From positions 59,807,001-59,871,000 of the forward strand of contig NC_044402.1 of assembly GCF_006542625.1 (NCBI RefSeq): a stretch of DNA of 64,000 nt, read 5' to 3'. The stretch is from Nomascus leucogenys (Eukaryota; Chordata; Mammalia; Primates; Hylobatidae). A program made the translations under genes and the position numbers. Of this stretch, positions 23,285 through 36,389 are shown one piece after another. The notes under the pieces are model-generated. The model ran no database searches. It was not told the origin of the DNA and saw nothing but the letters and a program-made list of their open reading frames with translations. Positions within the stretch are counted from its first letter, which is position 1; every line of letters starts with the position of its first letter.

Positions 23285-24560
23285 TTATGCCTTCTGCTTT
23301 TGGAGTTATGCTTAGAAAGACCTTTAATACTCCAAGAAGAGGTACATGACTACCTATCTTTTCTTTGGCTTCATTTCTTACAATAAAATATTTAACCCAA
23401 CTGGACTTTATTTTTATTCAAGGTGCAAGATAAGAATCTATTTTCTATATGAACACATTTTTTATCCATTTATTACCTAACCCATTCTTTCCCTACTAAT
23501 ACGAAATGTTCACCCATGACACATACTGTGCTTAAATTGGGTCTCTCTCTGGAATTTCTATTCTGTGGTAACAATAGCTGATCCTAATATTTTTTAAAAT
23601 CATGTCTTACCTGAGTTATTCTATGTTGTCCTCATGACAATCCCATGAAGTAATTTTTGTAACTTTTTTATTTTAAAAAAATGACATAATTGTAGCTTAG
23701 CAAGGTTAGGGAAGTTGTCCAATGTTTCCTACTTGAAAAATAGTAGAACTGGGATTTCAACCCAACTCATCTTGTGTCTTTCCATCTCTTTAGTCTATTT
23801 ATTTCGTGCAAATGCCACACTTTTCATGAATGTGTCTCTATATTACATTTTAAATCTGACATAACACGATGCCTTAGTCCTTTAATAAAATCCTTCTTGG
23901 CTGGGCTTGGTGGCTCACGCCTGTAATCCCAGCACTTTGGGAGGCCAAGGCAGGTGGATCATGAGGTCAGGAGATCGGGACCATCCTGGCAACATGGTGA
24001 AACCCCGTCTCTAGTAAAAATACAAAAATTAGCCAGGCATGGTGGCACGCGCCTATAGTCCCAGCTACTTGGGAGGCTGAGGCAGGAGAATTGCTTGAAC
24101 CTGGGAGGCAGAGGCTGCAGTGAGCCGAGATCGTGCCACTGCACTCCAGCCTGATGACAGCGTGCGACTCTATCTCAAAAAATAAAATATAATAAAATCC
24201 TTCTTGATCATTTTTATGTGTATTTTGTCTAATTGAATTTAAATTTGTTCAAAACTACATCCCCCAAATATCCATTATATTAAATACGTAATTTACAAAG
24301 AGTTGACTTAATGATAATATTCAGCCATCCCATCCAAGAAATTAGTGTATTTTTCAATTTATTCAGGTTATTATTTGTATAAAAATGAGATGTGGTTATT
24401 TCTTTTCCTATCAGAGGCCCATGATTCCATAGATTTCTTCTGATTGGGATCATTGTAATACATGTTTCGTTTATCTTCCTGATTTGAACTGCATCTTCCT
24501 TGAGTTTTATGAATCGCTCTTCCCTTCATTCAAATTTTTCATAACATTCTTATATTTATT
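23285..24560 (-). mobile_element. Old LINE-1 (L1M) carrying a MIR and an Alu
   Basis: 'ctttatttttattcaaggtgcaagataag', 'attacctaacccattctttcc' and 'tgggtctctctctggaatttctattctg' are reverse-strand L1 ORF2. A + strand MIR lies at 23590-23770 ('gacaatcccatgaag...ggttagggaagttg...gaactgggatttcaac'). L1 sequence resumes at 23771, and again after the Alu (24206 on). Confidence 0.65.
23899..24189 (+). repeat. Alu with perfect 16-bp target duplication
   Basis: A full Alu (GGCTGGGCTTGGTGGCTCACG ... AAAAAATAAAATA). TAATAAAATCCTTCTT is repeated exactly at 23883-23898 and 24190-24205. The 61-codon reverse frame 23959-24144 is Alu-derived. Confidence 0.97.
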
Positions 24561-25904
24561 TGTATATAAAAGTTTAAATTTATTTATATTAAGCATATGA
24601 ATACCTTGAGAAATTTCTTGGGGGGAAACTTTCCTTGCGGGATATGGAAAATATTTTCATGACATCAATTTCCTGAGGTAAAAAAAGTTGAGGTTTGAAG
24701 AGGATGCTTTGAGAATTAGGTTCCTTTTACTTTGATCTCACAGTAAATACAGATAACTAAATAAAGCTCACATTTCTTAGTAAAATGTTTTTGGTTCGGT
24801 AAACATTCTTAAAGGAAACATTTGCTTCAGTAACCAAAACCCATGACTTTCAGTTGAAGGTCCAAATTAAAAGAATACCGTTTCTATTCTGAAAGGAAAG
24901 AAAATGTTATTTATTTTTCTAAATAGACATTTTGGAACACTTTCCTCTGAAAATATACAAGGCTTTATAGATAACAGACCTTAGAGTTATAAGTGTTAAT
25001 GCCCACTTCAGCTGTAAGGGGGCCAACAGGGTAATTTTAAAAGAATATCCATGGCTGAATCCACTAAAAAATATGAAATATTAAAAAGAAGGAAGACTTT
25101 TTATTTGCTAAGATGCAACTTCAATAAAGAGGTGAAGGCAACTTCTTAAATTTTACCCTGATTCATTATTGCCTTATTTGCATTCTTTTATAAAAAGACA
25201 CAGAACTCCCTAAGGATTAAGGGTATCCCTAAAACCATGTTAATTCAAAATAATTGTGATTTACAAATATTAATGTTTGCCAAAGTGATAATAGTGTTTG
25301 CTTACTTAAAATCATGGTGCCTTATTGTAGAATCAGAGTATTAGAAGTGTGTTTCTGTCTCAAATTCTAGGTGAGTGAGTTCATATAAGTGGGAAGATGT
25401 GACTACTTTATGAAGAAGTGGAAATAAAAGCACTATTTTTTTTAGGAAATTCGTATGTTCATTGGGTAAAAAATGGAAGAAACAGTAAGAGAGAGGCAGA
25501 TGGAGGAGGAGCCTCTCTTGAGCATTTAACTTGAAATGTTCAATTGAAAAAGAACACTAGTAAATAAATATCTTACGGCAAATATTAATACTGCTTTACC
25601 CTTTGGTCTTGGTGCACAAAGATAAATAGGTAGGTAGGTAGATAGGTAGGTAGGTAGATAGATAGATAAGATTGATTGCTTATTTTCCAAAATTGTGAAA
25701 ATTCATATTGAAATTCTGTTTTATTGTGAATTTTAACTTTAAACTTGTCTACAAAGTGAGTTTATGTTATTGCATGGCAAAAAAAAAAAAAATAGATTGG
25801 AACTAAGCTGCAAGTAGCCCCTTGAAATAGGGCATGCCTTCACTAGCTTACACAGACTGAGCCTACTCTAAGAGTGTAGATATCACTTGTCTCTTGTATC
25901 CCAC
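24561..25904. other. Intronic sequence with a (TAGG/TAGA)n repeat
   Basis: No gene seen. Bases 25622-25670 are a tetranucleotide run of TAGG changing to TAGA. The rest is AT-rich and unassigned. Confidence 0.6.
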
Positions 25905-27345
25905 TTACTTATTATTTTTCATTTTGGGGGTACATAGTAGTTATATATATTTATGGGATACATGAGATATTTTGATTCAGGCATACAATATGTAATTATA
26001 TAAGGATAAATGGGGTATCTATCACTTCAAGCATTTATCCTTTCTTTGTATTGCAAACATTCCAGTTCTACTCTTTTAGTTATTTTTAAATATACAATAA
26101 ATTTTTTGAGACAGAGTCTCACTTTGTCACCCAGGCTGGATAGCTCACTGCAGCCTCAACCTTCTGGGCTCAAGCCATCCTCCCACCTCAGCGTCCCAAG
26201 TAGCTGGGACTACAGGCATAACAACCATACCTAGATAATTTTTGTATTTTTTTAGAGACAGGATTTCACAAGTTGCCCAGGCTGGTCTTGAATTTCTGGG
26301 CTCAAGCAATCCACCCACCTTAGCCCTCCAAAATGTTGAGATTCTAGGCCTGAGCCACTGTGCCCAGCCTGCAATAAATTATTGTTGACTGTAGTCATTT
26401 GTTATGCTATCAAATACTAGATCTTATTCATTCTCTCTATATTTTTATACCCATTAACCATTCCCACTCCTTATGACATTACCCTTCCTAGCCTCTGGTA
26501 GTCATTGTTCTATCTCTATGAGCTCAATTGTTTTAATTTTTAGCTCCCACAAGTAAGTGAGACTAAGTGAAGTTTGTCTTTCTGTGCCTGGCTTATTTCA
26601 CTTAACATAATGACCTCCTGTTCCACCCATGTCATTGCAAATAGCAGGATCTCATTCTTTTTTATGGCTGTGTCTATATACCACATTATCTTTAATGATT
26701 TGTCTATTGATGAACACAGGTTGCTTCCAAATCTTGGCTATTGTGAATAGTGCTGCAGTAAACATGTAAGTACAGATATCTGTTAGGTACACCAATTTCC
26801 TTTATTTTGAATATACACATAGCAGTGGGATTGCTGGATCATATGGTACCTCTATTTTTACTTTGAGGAATCTCCAAACCACTCTCTGTAGTGGTTTTAC
26901 TAATACAATTTCTAACCAACAGTGTATGAGAGTTCCCTTTTTCTCCACATCCTCAGCAGCATTTGTTACTACCTTGAGTAAAAGCCGTCCTAACTGGTGT
27001 GAGATGATATCTCATTATAGTTTTAATTTCCATTTATCTGATGTTCAGTGATGTTGAGAACCTTTTTATATGCTTGTTTGCCATTTATATGTCTTCTTTT
27101 GAGAAGATCTTTTCAGATCTTTTTTCCGTTTTTGGTTGGATTATTAGATTTTTCCTATAGAGTTATTTGAGCTCCTTATATATTCGGGTTATTAATCCCG
27201 GTCAAATGGATAGTTTTCAAATATTTTCTCCCATTCTGTGGGTTGTCTCTTTGTTGTTTTCTTTGCTATGCAGAAGCTTTTTAAGCATATGAAATCCCTT
27301 AAAATTACATTATTTTAAGTTGATGTAATTTGTCCATTTTGCTCT
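25905..27345 (-). mobile_element. L1MA/L1PB-type LINE-1 3' end, interrupted by an Alu
   Basis: The reverse-strand L1 3' UTR starts 'cattttgggggtacatagtag' and passes through 'cattcccactccttatgac' and 'ctttctgtgcctggcttattt'. It goes on into ORF2 ('ctggtgtgagatgatatctc', 'cagaagctttttaag'). An Alu splits it at 26104-26370. The next 95 bp are L1 in the opposite direction, indicating 5' inversion. Confidence 0.88.
26104..26370 (-). repeat. Alu inside the L1
   Basis: Reverse Alu from 'ttttttgagacagagtctcac' to 'gagccactgtgcccagcct'. CAATAAATT directly precedes (26095-26103) and follows it (26372-26380). The 74-codon frame at 26010-26234 runs into it and is not a gene. Confidence 0.95.
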
Positions 27346-27440
27346 GTAGGGTATTACTCAAGGAAGACAAATCTAAGACCTCAAACTGTGAAACTATTAA
27401 AAGAAAGCATTGGGGAAACTCTCTCACTTCTTTAACCTCT
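27346..27440 (+). mobile_element. Inverted 5' segment of the preceding L1
   Basis: Reads LRPQTVKLLKESIGETL on the + strand. That is ORF2 sequence lying just upstream, in L1 sense, of where the reverse-strand copy stops. Adjacent segments in opposite orientation are the signature of twin priming. Confidence 0.7.
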
Positions 27441-27459
27441 TCAAGCATTTGAACCTGTT

Positions 27460-29339
27460 TTAAATTTTTGAAGAAAAAAAAATGTTGGTAATGGGGATGG
27501 GAAATGGTAAATTCATAAAAAGAATTCTGAGCTTCTTAGTAACCCAAGATCCAATTAGAAAGACTGCCTTCTTTAGTAAGCAAAGGAATTCTGGATTCGA
27601 TTAGTGGGTATTGGACTTTATAACAAATCCTGTTGAACTGTGGTAAGCGAAAGTGAATAAAAGCAATCGACATGCACACACATTTGCAATTAACTTTCTG
27701 CTTATCCTTTAAATCTTCAGGCTTTCACATACTGAAGTCAAGTTTTCTTTTTTCATTCTAAAAAGGAAATCATTAAATGTCTGTCAGTGAGTGTCTACAT
27801 TGTTCTGACCTACTGTGCTAATATAAAAAATGAAAAATGGATATAAAGGAAAATATAAAGAGAAAGAATAATATTGCATGAAGATCACTTATGATTACAT
27901 AAATGAAAAAGGTAGGATGAGAGTGGCAAGTGATTAGTAATTTTTCTGTGAAAGTGATTCAGGAAATGTATTAAACTGCCCAGATTTTTTTAGGATTCCA
28001 TATTTTAAATAAACCACATCTCATAGTTTCACATATATCCCACCACATAGTATAATGCAAACAAAATAGGCAGCACCAAAATACAAGCATAAAATAAGGA
28101 AAAAATGTGTAGTTTATATGTCTAAAGTGTTGTGGTTAAGAAAACAGGACTGGCAAAATTGTTCTCAGCAGATACTAGACTGCCCGACAGTTAAAGTTCC
28201 CATGACAGATGTGGAAAGGCTGCCATAGGACTTTCCTGTTGCATGGTAAATGGCCCTTTTATGAAGCCCAAGCCTGGTGAGGATAGTCCCTATCTCCATA
28301 AACTCAGTCTTTTCAGCTGCAAAATGCAAGTGTCAACTAGGTGATGAGAGATTTCTTTCTGCTTAAACTTGGTTTAAGATTAAAACTACTTAAAGCTGTA
28401 CATAGTTCAATTCACTGGCAGATGGTAGGCAAAAAAAAAAAAGAGCAATTCAGAGGCACAAGGATGCTCAGAGCCATAGTATTCCTTTTTTGAATTTAGG
28501 TAGAAAGATAATAGTAAAGAGTAAATTTCTAGAGAAAGATTTCTTCCTTAGCATCTTTAATGTATCTATTTACCATGAAAAAAAAATGATGTGAAATTCT
28601 CATCCAATCAGTACAGTCCTATGTGAGAACAGCCTAAATAAAAATTAGTTTGGTAATTAGATCAACAAGCTGTCCACTACAAATGCAAACTTTGACTCCA
28701 CAGAAGACAAGCGATGACCTTCACTAAAGACTTGAGTGTTTTGCTATATTATAGGGAAAATAAATATATATATAAATATATATATATGAAAAATTTTTAG
28801 GTATCTACATGACTACTCATCCATATCCATATTTGTTTTCAGGTTTCTGCTAAATAGTTTCATTTTTAAGAATTAGTTTTTGGATTATATGCAATATTTT
28901 GGTAATACATTTTTAATTATTTTAAAACATATATTTGTTCCTTTATAATCTGTGAATCTAAAGAAGTCACTGCTCAGTAAGTGTGTAAATTTTCTCTCTA
29001 CCCTATCAAATTTGTAGGATTATTCATATATACTATTTTATTTGTCCTTTCACTTCTCTTCTCCAGTTTAAAATGTCTGTAGAATGTAAGCTACATTTCT
29101 TATCAAATTCTGTTCGAAAGCCTTTATTGATTTTCGGTAGAACTTTGAATTCCTTCATGAGCTGCTTCGCAGTGTCTTATTTTTGATGTCATATGGAGAG
29201 GTGAGAAGGTAGAGGGAATGAAAAAGGGCAAAATATTACAGATGTAGCAGAGATAAAAATGTAATGAGATTATTATGAAAAGGTTATGCCAACATATTTG
29301 AAAATTAGGTGTAAAATAAAATTCATAACATTATATAAA
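27460..29339. other. Intronic sequence, nothing recognised
   Basis: AT-rich sequence with A runs at 28430 and 28580 and a short TATA run at 28760-28795. No exon or named repeat. Confidence 0.45.
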
Positions 29340-29903
29340 CTATGAAAAATGAAAAAAAGAAATAGAACCTCACTGAATCAGTAGCTCACATATTTTTCCA
29401 CAATAAAAACATCAAGCCCAGATGCTTTATAGGTGAGTTATAATGAATGTAAAATAAGCAAGTAATTCCTATATTATACAAACATTTTCAGAGAAGGTTA
29501 AAATACAGAATCCACTCTGTTTGATTTTTAAAAGTAATATATTCTTGGTTCCCAAATCATGTAAGAACAGTATGTGAAAGGAAAATTACGGCTATTGTCA
29601 CTCATGAACATTGATGACAAATTCTAAACAAAACAGTAAACCAAATTTACTAATGTATAAAAATATAACATCACAGAAAAGTTTTTTTTGTTCCAGGGAT
29701 TCAAGTTTGGCTTTACATTAGAAAATTTGTTAGAAGTCACTGATTTAAAATACTAAAATTGTAAAGATATGACTATCTCAATGGTTATATAATATATATA
29801 AACTGTAACTCATATATTTATTTATCTATTCCCCCATTAAAAGACATTTAGGCATCCGGTACTTTTTACTATTCAATTTTTGTGGGGGGGGTTTTTGCCC
29901 ATA

Positions 29904-29906
<3 letters not shown>

Positions 29907-29958
<52 letters not shown>

Positions 29959-30064
29959 TTTATTATACTCTAAGTTCTGAGGCACATGTGCACAACGTGC
30001 AGGTTCGTTACATAGAAATATCATTTGACCCAGCCATCCCGTTACTGGGCATATACCCAAAGGA
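29907..30064 (-). mobile_element. Tiny 5'-inverted young L1 with target duplication and (TA)n tail
   Basis: Order: TTTTTGCCCATAATTT (29892-29907); a TA-expanded A/T tail to about 29962; reverse L1 3' end ('attatactctaagttctgagg...gcaggttcgttac', to about 30013); about 45 bp of + strand ORF2 ('catttgacccagccatcccg...catatacccaaa'); then TTTTTGCCCACAATTT (30065-30080). The flanking 16-mers differ at one base and are the target duplication. Reverse plus forward segments show twin priming. Confidence 0.9.
29908..29956. repeat. (TA)n microsatellite
   Basis: About 22 TA units, grown from the tail of the L1 copy. Overlapping YI-repeat frames on both strands here are artefacts. Confidence 0.97.
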
Positions 30065-31479
30065 TTTTTGCCCACAATTTTTATAAACAAGGCTTACACA
30101 TAAGGACAGCAAATTCATAACTTGCTTTAAGAGCACCTGTTGTTGTAGGGGCCCCAGTGTGATGTTAGATGCAGTCATTCGGAGTTCCACTGTTCTACCC
30201 CCTCCTAATTCATTTCCTGAGTCCAGTATAACCTTGATCACAAATCCTACAAGATTATTACAAGAAAGGAAACTCATAGCCAAATCTATTTCACTATATC
30301 CTAACAAAGTATTTCAAAGGGAATCTACTGACATATTAAAAAACTAATCCATTTCAACCAAGTTGGATTTATCCCAGAAATGCTAGTTCAACATATAAAA
30401 CCAATCAGTAGAATTACCACATTAATAAAGAAAAAAATCTTGTGATTATCTCAAATGATGTCGAAAATTATTTGACATACTTATCAAAGTAGGAGTTTCT
30501 AGCCAGTGCAATAAGGAAAGGAAATGAACAAAATGTACGAGTTGGAAAGGATGAAATACAATTATCATTATTTCAAATGTCATAATTGTGTATTCAAACT
30601 TCCAACATAAGTTATAGGTATACTATTAAAATCAACACATAAATTTAGGAAGACTGTAGAATATAAGCACAATATATAAAAAATACCAGTACTGTTATAT
30701 ATACTAGTAAAAAATATTCATTATGAAATGAAATGACACATTTCCAATTGCAATATTATTAAAATATAGTAAGGCATAGATTCAACAACAGACATGTTAT
30801 ATTACTGTATAGAAAGTAACATAACACTATAAAGAGAAGTTTTATAAATATAAGTAAACGGAGAGATAAGTTTCAGGCTTGGAAGGCTCAATATTGAACA
30901 AATACCAGTTTTCACCAAATTGATTCATAGATTCAATGCAAGCTCAGTAGGTCTGTGTGTGTGCAAGGAATTGACAAATGGATTCTAAAATTGATGTGAG
31001 AATGCAAATGGCCTACAATAGCCAAAGCAATCCAAAAGGGGAATTTCAAATCTGAAGAACTTATCAGATGACAAATCTTAATATAAAGCTAAAATAATTA
31101 AGACAGCATGATAGCAATACAAGAATGGACATATAGACCACAAAGACTGAAAAGAGAGCTGAGAAAGAAATTCAGACTTATACAGTCACCTGATTTGTGA
31201 TAAAAGCATCACTACAGTTCAGTGAGAAAAGCATGATCTTTTCAATAAATTGTGCTAGTTCAATTGGATATTCATATAGAAAAATACCTTAATCTTTATA
31301 TACAAAGATTATAAGTCTAAATATAGAAGTAAATAACATGAGAGTAATATTTTGCATAGACAGAGACTTATTACATAACACATGAGAAAGGCTAACAGTG
31401 GAAAATAATTGATAAACAGGCTATATTAAAATTAGGATTTTCTGCTCATAAAAGGATACATTGAGTTTCTATGTTAGCT

Positions 31480-34400
31480 CCAAATGTAAAGAGTTTGGAA
31501 ATCACCCTTATTTTTACAGCATGGACAAGCTTGAAAAATTGAACTGAAATAACTTTTCTTGGATCTATCAGAAAACAGAGGTTGAAGAGCAAACTTCTGC
31601 CCTGAAATCTAGAGAGAGGCAAATCCAGAGCTGCACATTTGAGATCTCCCTAACTGGTAATTTTGACAAATTGCTGGAGTCTGAGTGTGGATAAGCATAA
31701 AAGTGAGAAACACTTGAAGCCAGAGTTTTAAGGGAGTCACTAATTTTGTGAGTCTTACCTTCTATCAGGGTCTAAAAGTGAGAATTTGAGGAAGACCTTT
31801 CTGTGACTCTGGCAAGGAGAGGAAAAGAATAATCACTTGAAATATTATCAGAATATTCTTCATTACAAAGGCCTATTCTCAATAGAAAGAAATTACTAGT
31901 ACCTTATCTCAGCTGGGGAAAGGGTATTCATCATTCTCCAGCCCACACTAGACTTCCTGTAGTACCAAAGGGATAAACAAAAGTTGATACCACTGGAGAA
32001 ACACTTGGGAACGTCAACATTTAAAACACACAGGCCCACTACAAGTCTGAAATTTAATCACCAGATTAAGGAATGCTTCTCTTCTTTCACACCTTATCAC
32101 CACACCAAAAGGGCTCCAGTCTAATAACAGTGGATTACAGCAGAAAGAACTACAAGAAGCAGACCCGTTTATTTGAGAAGGAATATTTAGGAAAGCCCGC
32201 CTTATATAGAAAAGGCAAAGACAGGGAAACTAGAGAAATTTGAAGCCTCTGGCAGTTACAGCTGCAGCAAACATTAAACGCAACCAAACTCCTAGCCAGA
32301 TAAACATATAATCTCACACTTATAGCCTGTTTACCTCAGTTACTATTACCAGATACAATGTGTAGGCTTTCAACAACTACAACAAAAAAAAATCAGAGGC
32401 AGATGAAAAGCCAATAAAAAATACAGCCTGAAGAGGCAAAGCAACCCTCAGAATCAGACTCAGATATGACACAGATATTGGAATGATAAGACAGGAATTC
32501 AAATTAACTATGACTAATATGTGAAGGGATTTATTGGCAGTAGTAGACAACATGCAAAAAAGAGATGAGAATGTAAACATGTAGACGGAGGCTCTAAAAG
32601 AGGAATAAAAAAGAAATGCTAGTATTCCATGGTGTATATGTGCCACATTTTCTTAATCCAGTCTATCATTGTTGGACATTTGGGTTGGTTCCAAGTCTTT
32701 GCTATTGTGAATAGTGCCACAATAAACATACGTGTGCATGTGTCTTTATAGCAGCATGATTTATAATCCTTTGGGTATATACCCAGTAATGGGATGGCTG
32801 TGTCAAATGGTATTTCTAGTTCTAGATCCCTGAAGAATCGCCACACTGACTTCCACAATGATTGAACCAGTTGACAGTCCCACCAACAGTGTAAAAGTGT
32901 TCCTATTTCTCCACATCTTCTCCAGCACCTGTTGTTTCCTGACTTTTTAATGATCGCCATTCTAACTGGTGTGAGATGGTATCTCATTGTGGTTTTGATT
33001 TGCATTTCTCTGATGGCCAGTGATGATGAGCATTTTTTCCTGTGTCTTTTGGCTGCATAAATGTCTTCTTTTGAGAAGTGTCTGTTCATATCCTTCACCC
33101 ACTTTTTGATGGGGTTGTTTATTTCTTGTAAATTTGTTTGAGTTCATTGTGATTCTGGATATTAGCCCTTTGTCAGATGAGTAGATTGCGAAAATTCTCT
33201 CCCATTTTGTAGGTTGCCTGTTCACTCTGATACTATGCAGCCATAAAAAATGATGAGTTCATGTCCTTTGTAGGGACATGGATGAAGCTGGAAATCATCA
33301 TTCTCAGCAAACTGTCGCAAGGACAAAAAAACCAAACACCACATGTTCTCACTCATAGGTGGGAATTGAAAAATGAGAACACATGGACACAGGAAGGGGA
33401 ACATCACACACTGGGGCCTGTTGTGGAGTTGGGGAAGGGGGGAGGGATAGCATTAGGAGATATACCTAATGTTAAATGACGAGTTACTGGGTTCAGCACA
33501 CCAACATGGCACATGTATACATATGTAACTAACCTGCACGTTGTGCACATGTGCCCTAAAGCTTAAAGTATATATAAAAAAAAGAAATGCTAGGAAAAAA
33601 AACTCTAGTAGAAATGAAGAATGCCGTTGATAGACTCATTGGTAGACTAGACGTGGCTAAGGAGAGAAACAGTGAGCTGAAAAATATGTCAGTAGACACT
33701 TCATAAAACTGAAATGCAAAGAGGAAAAATTAATGAAAAAATTCAGAACAGACTATCCAAGAACTATTACACGATTTTCAAAGGCTCTGTAGAGATCCAT
33801 TATGTATGTGTAATTAAAATGCCAGAAGGAGAAGAAACAGAGAACACAGTAGCATAAATATTTGAAGCAATAATCATTGACAGCTTTCCAAAATTAATGG
33901 ACAGCCATGAACCCATAGATCCAAGAAGCTCAGAGAATGTCAAGCAGGATAAATACTGAAAATCAACAGCTAGGCATATCATATTCAAACTTCAACAAAA
34001 CAAAGAGAGAATTTTGAAAGAAGCCAGAGAAAAATAAACACTGTACCTATAGAGAAATGAAGTTAAGAATTGCATTTCAACTGTCCTTCAGAAACCACAA
34101 AAGCAACTAGAAAGTAGAATGAAGTAAAGTACTGAAAATAAAAACCCACCAACCTAGGATTCTATGTTCAATAAAATTACTCTTCAGAAGTGAAGTAGAA
34201 ACAAAGACTTTTTCAGAGAAACAGGAACTGAAGGATTTCACCAATATATCTGCCCAACTAGAAACTTAAAAAGACAGTCTTCACAAAGAAGGATACTTAT
34301 GTATGTATATATCAGAAAATTAGTTCTACACAAAGAAAAATAAGACACCAGAGATGCAATATATGAAAATAAAATATAATCTTTTATTTTAATTATTCTT

Positions 34401-35200
34401 AATTCACCTATTAATAACTGTTCAAAGTAATAATAGTAACAAGGTACAGGGTAATTGTAGCATATGTGTAAGTGAAATGAAGGATAATAATGTTATAAAA
34501 TATGGGAGGAATGAATTTGGGATACTTTATTACAAGGTACTGGTGCTACACATGAAATGTGTATAGTATTATTTGAAGATGGACTTTAGTTAACAAGGTG
34601 TATTGGAAACTGTAGATAAATCACTAAAAATTTTAAGAAGGATAAATGATATGCTAGGAGATAAAGTACAAAAGAATCATATAAAATTATCAATTAAAAC
34701 CAGAGAAGGTTGAAAAATGTGGAGAAAAAAGAATGTAATGAATATAATACATTTATAAATATGGTGGATATTAATCCACCTATAATCCAACTACAATCAT
34801 TTCAAATGTGAATGGCCTAAATTTGAAGACAGAGGTTGCCAGAGTGGATTTTAAAAGCAAGACCCAACTATTTGTTATCTACAAAAAATCCATTATAAAT
34901 ATTTAATATACTCAGGTATGTTAAAAGTAAAGAGATAGAAAAAGTATACATGACAGACTAACACCAATCAAATGAAAGCTGGGGTAGCAATATTAATTTT
35001 AGAAAAAAGTGGACTTCACAACAGAAAAAAATTATCAAAGATATGGTAGTATATTACACAATGATAAATACATTATCCAAGAAGAAATAACAGTTGTAAA
35101 TGTTTATAAACCTAACAACACAGCATCAAAATTCATGAGGTAAAACGGAAATAAGAAATAGGCAGATTCACTATTATAGTTTAAAACATTAACATACTTC
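31480..35200 (+). mobile_element. Old LINE-1 (L1M/L1ME) 5' half, split by a young L1
   Basis: The 5' UTR/ORF1 part includes 'acagatattggaatgataagacagg' (about 32470), then 'ttaaaatgccagaaggagaagaaacag' (33815), 'ggcatatcatattcaaac' (33972) and 'tcttttattttaattattcttaatt' (34380). The start of ORF2 follows at about 34740-35150 ('tgaatggcctaaatttgaagacag', 'caagacccaactatttgtt'). Frames are destroyed. A 986-bp young L1 with its own target duplication sits at 32607-33592. Bases 31480-32300 are assigned by continuity only. Confidence 0.65.
32607..33592. mobile_element. Young L1 with 5' inversion (twin priming) and 16-bp target duplication
   Basis: The first part (32623-about 33225) is reverse-strand ORF2. 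Its complement encodes the ORF2 C-terminal region up to ...WHIYTMEY (frame 33098-32619 reverse). The second part (about 33226-33575) is + strand and begins at the next ORF2 bases, ACTATGCAGCCATAAAAAAT. It runs to the L1 3' end and an A tail. AAAAAAGAAATGCTAG flanks both sides (32607-32622 and 33577-33592). The two halves meet almost exactly at consecutive L1 positions. Confidence 0.95.
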
Positions 35201-35480
35201 TTTTGGTAACTGATATATCAAGCAGACAGATAATCAACAAGAATATAGTTTATTTGAACAGCACTATCAAGCAGTTTGTTTTAATTGACATTGTGAAATC
35301 ATCCATCCAATAATATCAGAATACATACTAATGCAAGATGTTAATAACAGGAGGAATTGGGTGTAGGTCTATGGTAATTCTCTGTAATCTCTTTACAATT
35401 TTTCTAAAAATCTAAAACCCTATTAAATAAAAATTAAAACAAAAATATATATTATGAGATTGAATAACAAGTCACAATGA
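35201..35480. other. Unassigned A/T-rich stretch between L1 pieces
   Basis: May be decayed L1. No coding signal. Confidence 0.3.
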
Positions 35481-36140
35481 GGGAAAATGTATTGAATTAA
35501 TATATATGACAAAGGAATAGTATCAAGAATATATATAGAACTCCTACTAATCTATGATAAAATAAATACTAACAATGGAAAAATGGACAAATAACTTGAC
35601 ACTGCACAGAAAAGGTGTATTAATAGCAAGTAAGTTCTGAAAAGTCATTACACTTCACTAGTAGTCAGAGAAATGTAAATTAAAACTACAATGAGATATA
35701 CCACTACACAGCCACCAGACTGGTTGCAATTATAAAGTCTGAGGATACAAAGTACTGGCAAAAATGTGGAATAAATGGTACTCTCACACATTGCTGCTGG
35801 GAGTTTGAAGTGGTGCCTCCACTCTGTAAAACATGCATACTTTAGAACCCAGCAATTCCATTCCTAGGTATACAACCAATAGAAATGTATGCATGTATTC
35901 ACCAAAAGATATGTTCAAGAATGTTCACACTAGTACTCTTTATAGTAACTCCAAATTGGAAGCAACACAAATACACATCAGTAATAAAATTTGTACATAG
36001 ATTGTGAATATATATATTTATCACTTATGAGAATGAAAAACTGCTACATACAACATGATTGAATTTCAAAACAACATGTTGAATGGGAAAAGTCAGACAT
36101 GATAAAGTATATTGTTTGATTACATTTTTATAACATTCAT
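35481..36140 (+). mobile_element. Old LINE-1 (L1M) ORF2 3' part
   Basis: 'gagaaatgtaaattaaaactacaatgag', 'aacccagcaattccattcctaggtatac' and 'aactccaaattggaagcaacac' are conserved L1M ORF2 C-terminal blocks on the + strand. Confidence 0.8.
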
Positions 36141-36389
36141 GAACATGCAAAACTAATCCATGGTTATAGATGTTTACATGGGAGTAGGATAATAAGGGAG
36201 AAGGTGTGAGAGGGACTTCTCATGCTGCTAATGTTCTATTTTCTGACCTGGGTGGTGTTTTTACTTTGTGAACATTTATTGATCTGTATACTTATGATTT
36301 GTGCTCTTCTCTATATGTATGTTATAAACTTAATAGTTATAAGTTAATATGTTATAAACGTAATAGCTTACAGAATTACAATCAGGATT

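Larger units (their letters stand above)
29340..31475 (+). mobile_element. Old LINE-1 (L1M) ORF2 remnant
   Basis: + strand L1 reverse-transcriptase region, heavily decayed: 'aaaacatcaagcccagatgct' at 29410, 'ccaagttggatttatcccagaaatgc' at 30360, 'tctcaaatgatgtcgaaaat' at 30450, and the 'attttctgctcataaaaggatac' region at 31440. It is interrupted by a younger L1 at 29907-30064. Bases 30085-30330 are unclear. Confidence 0.65.

Noticed and set aside
25622..25670. Short spaced repeats considered as a possible CRISPR-like array
   Set aside because: It is a simple TAGG/TAGA tetranucleotide microsatellite in a vertebrate intron.
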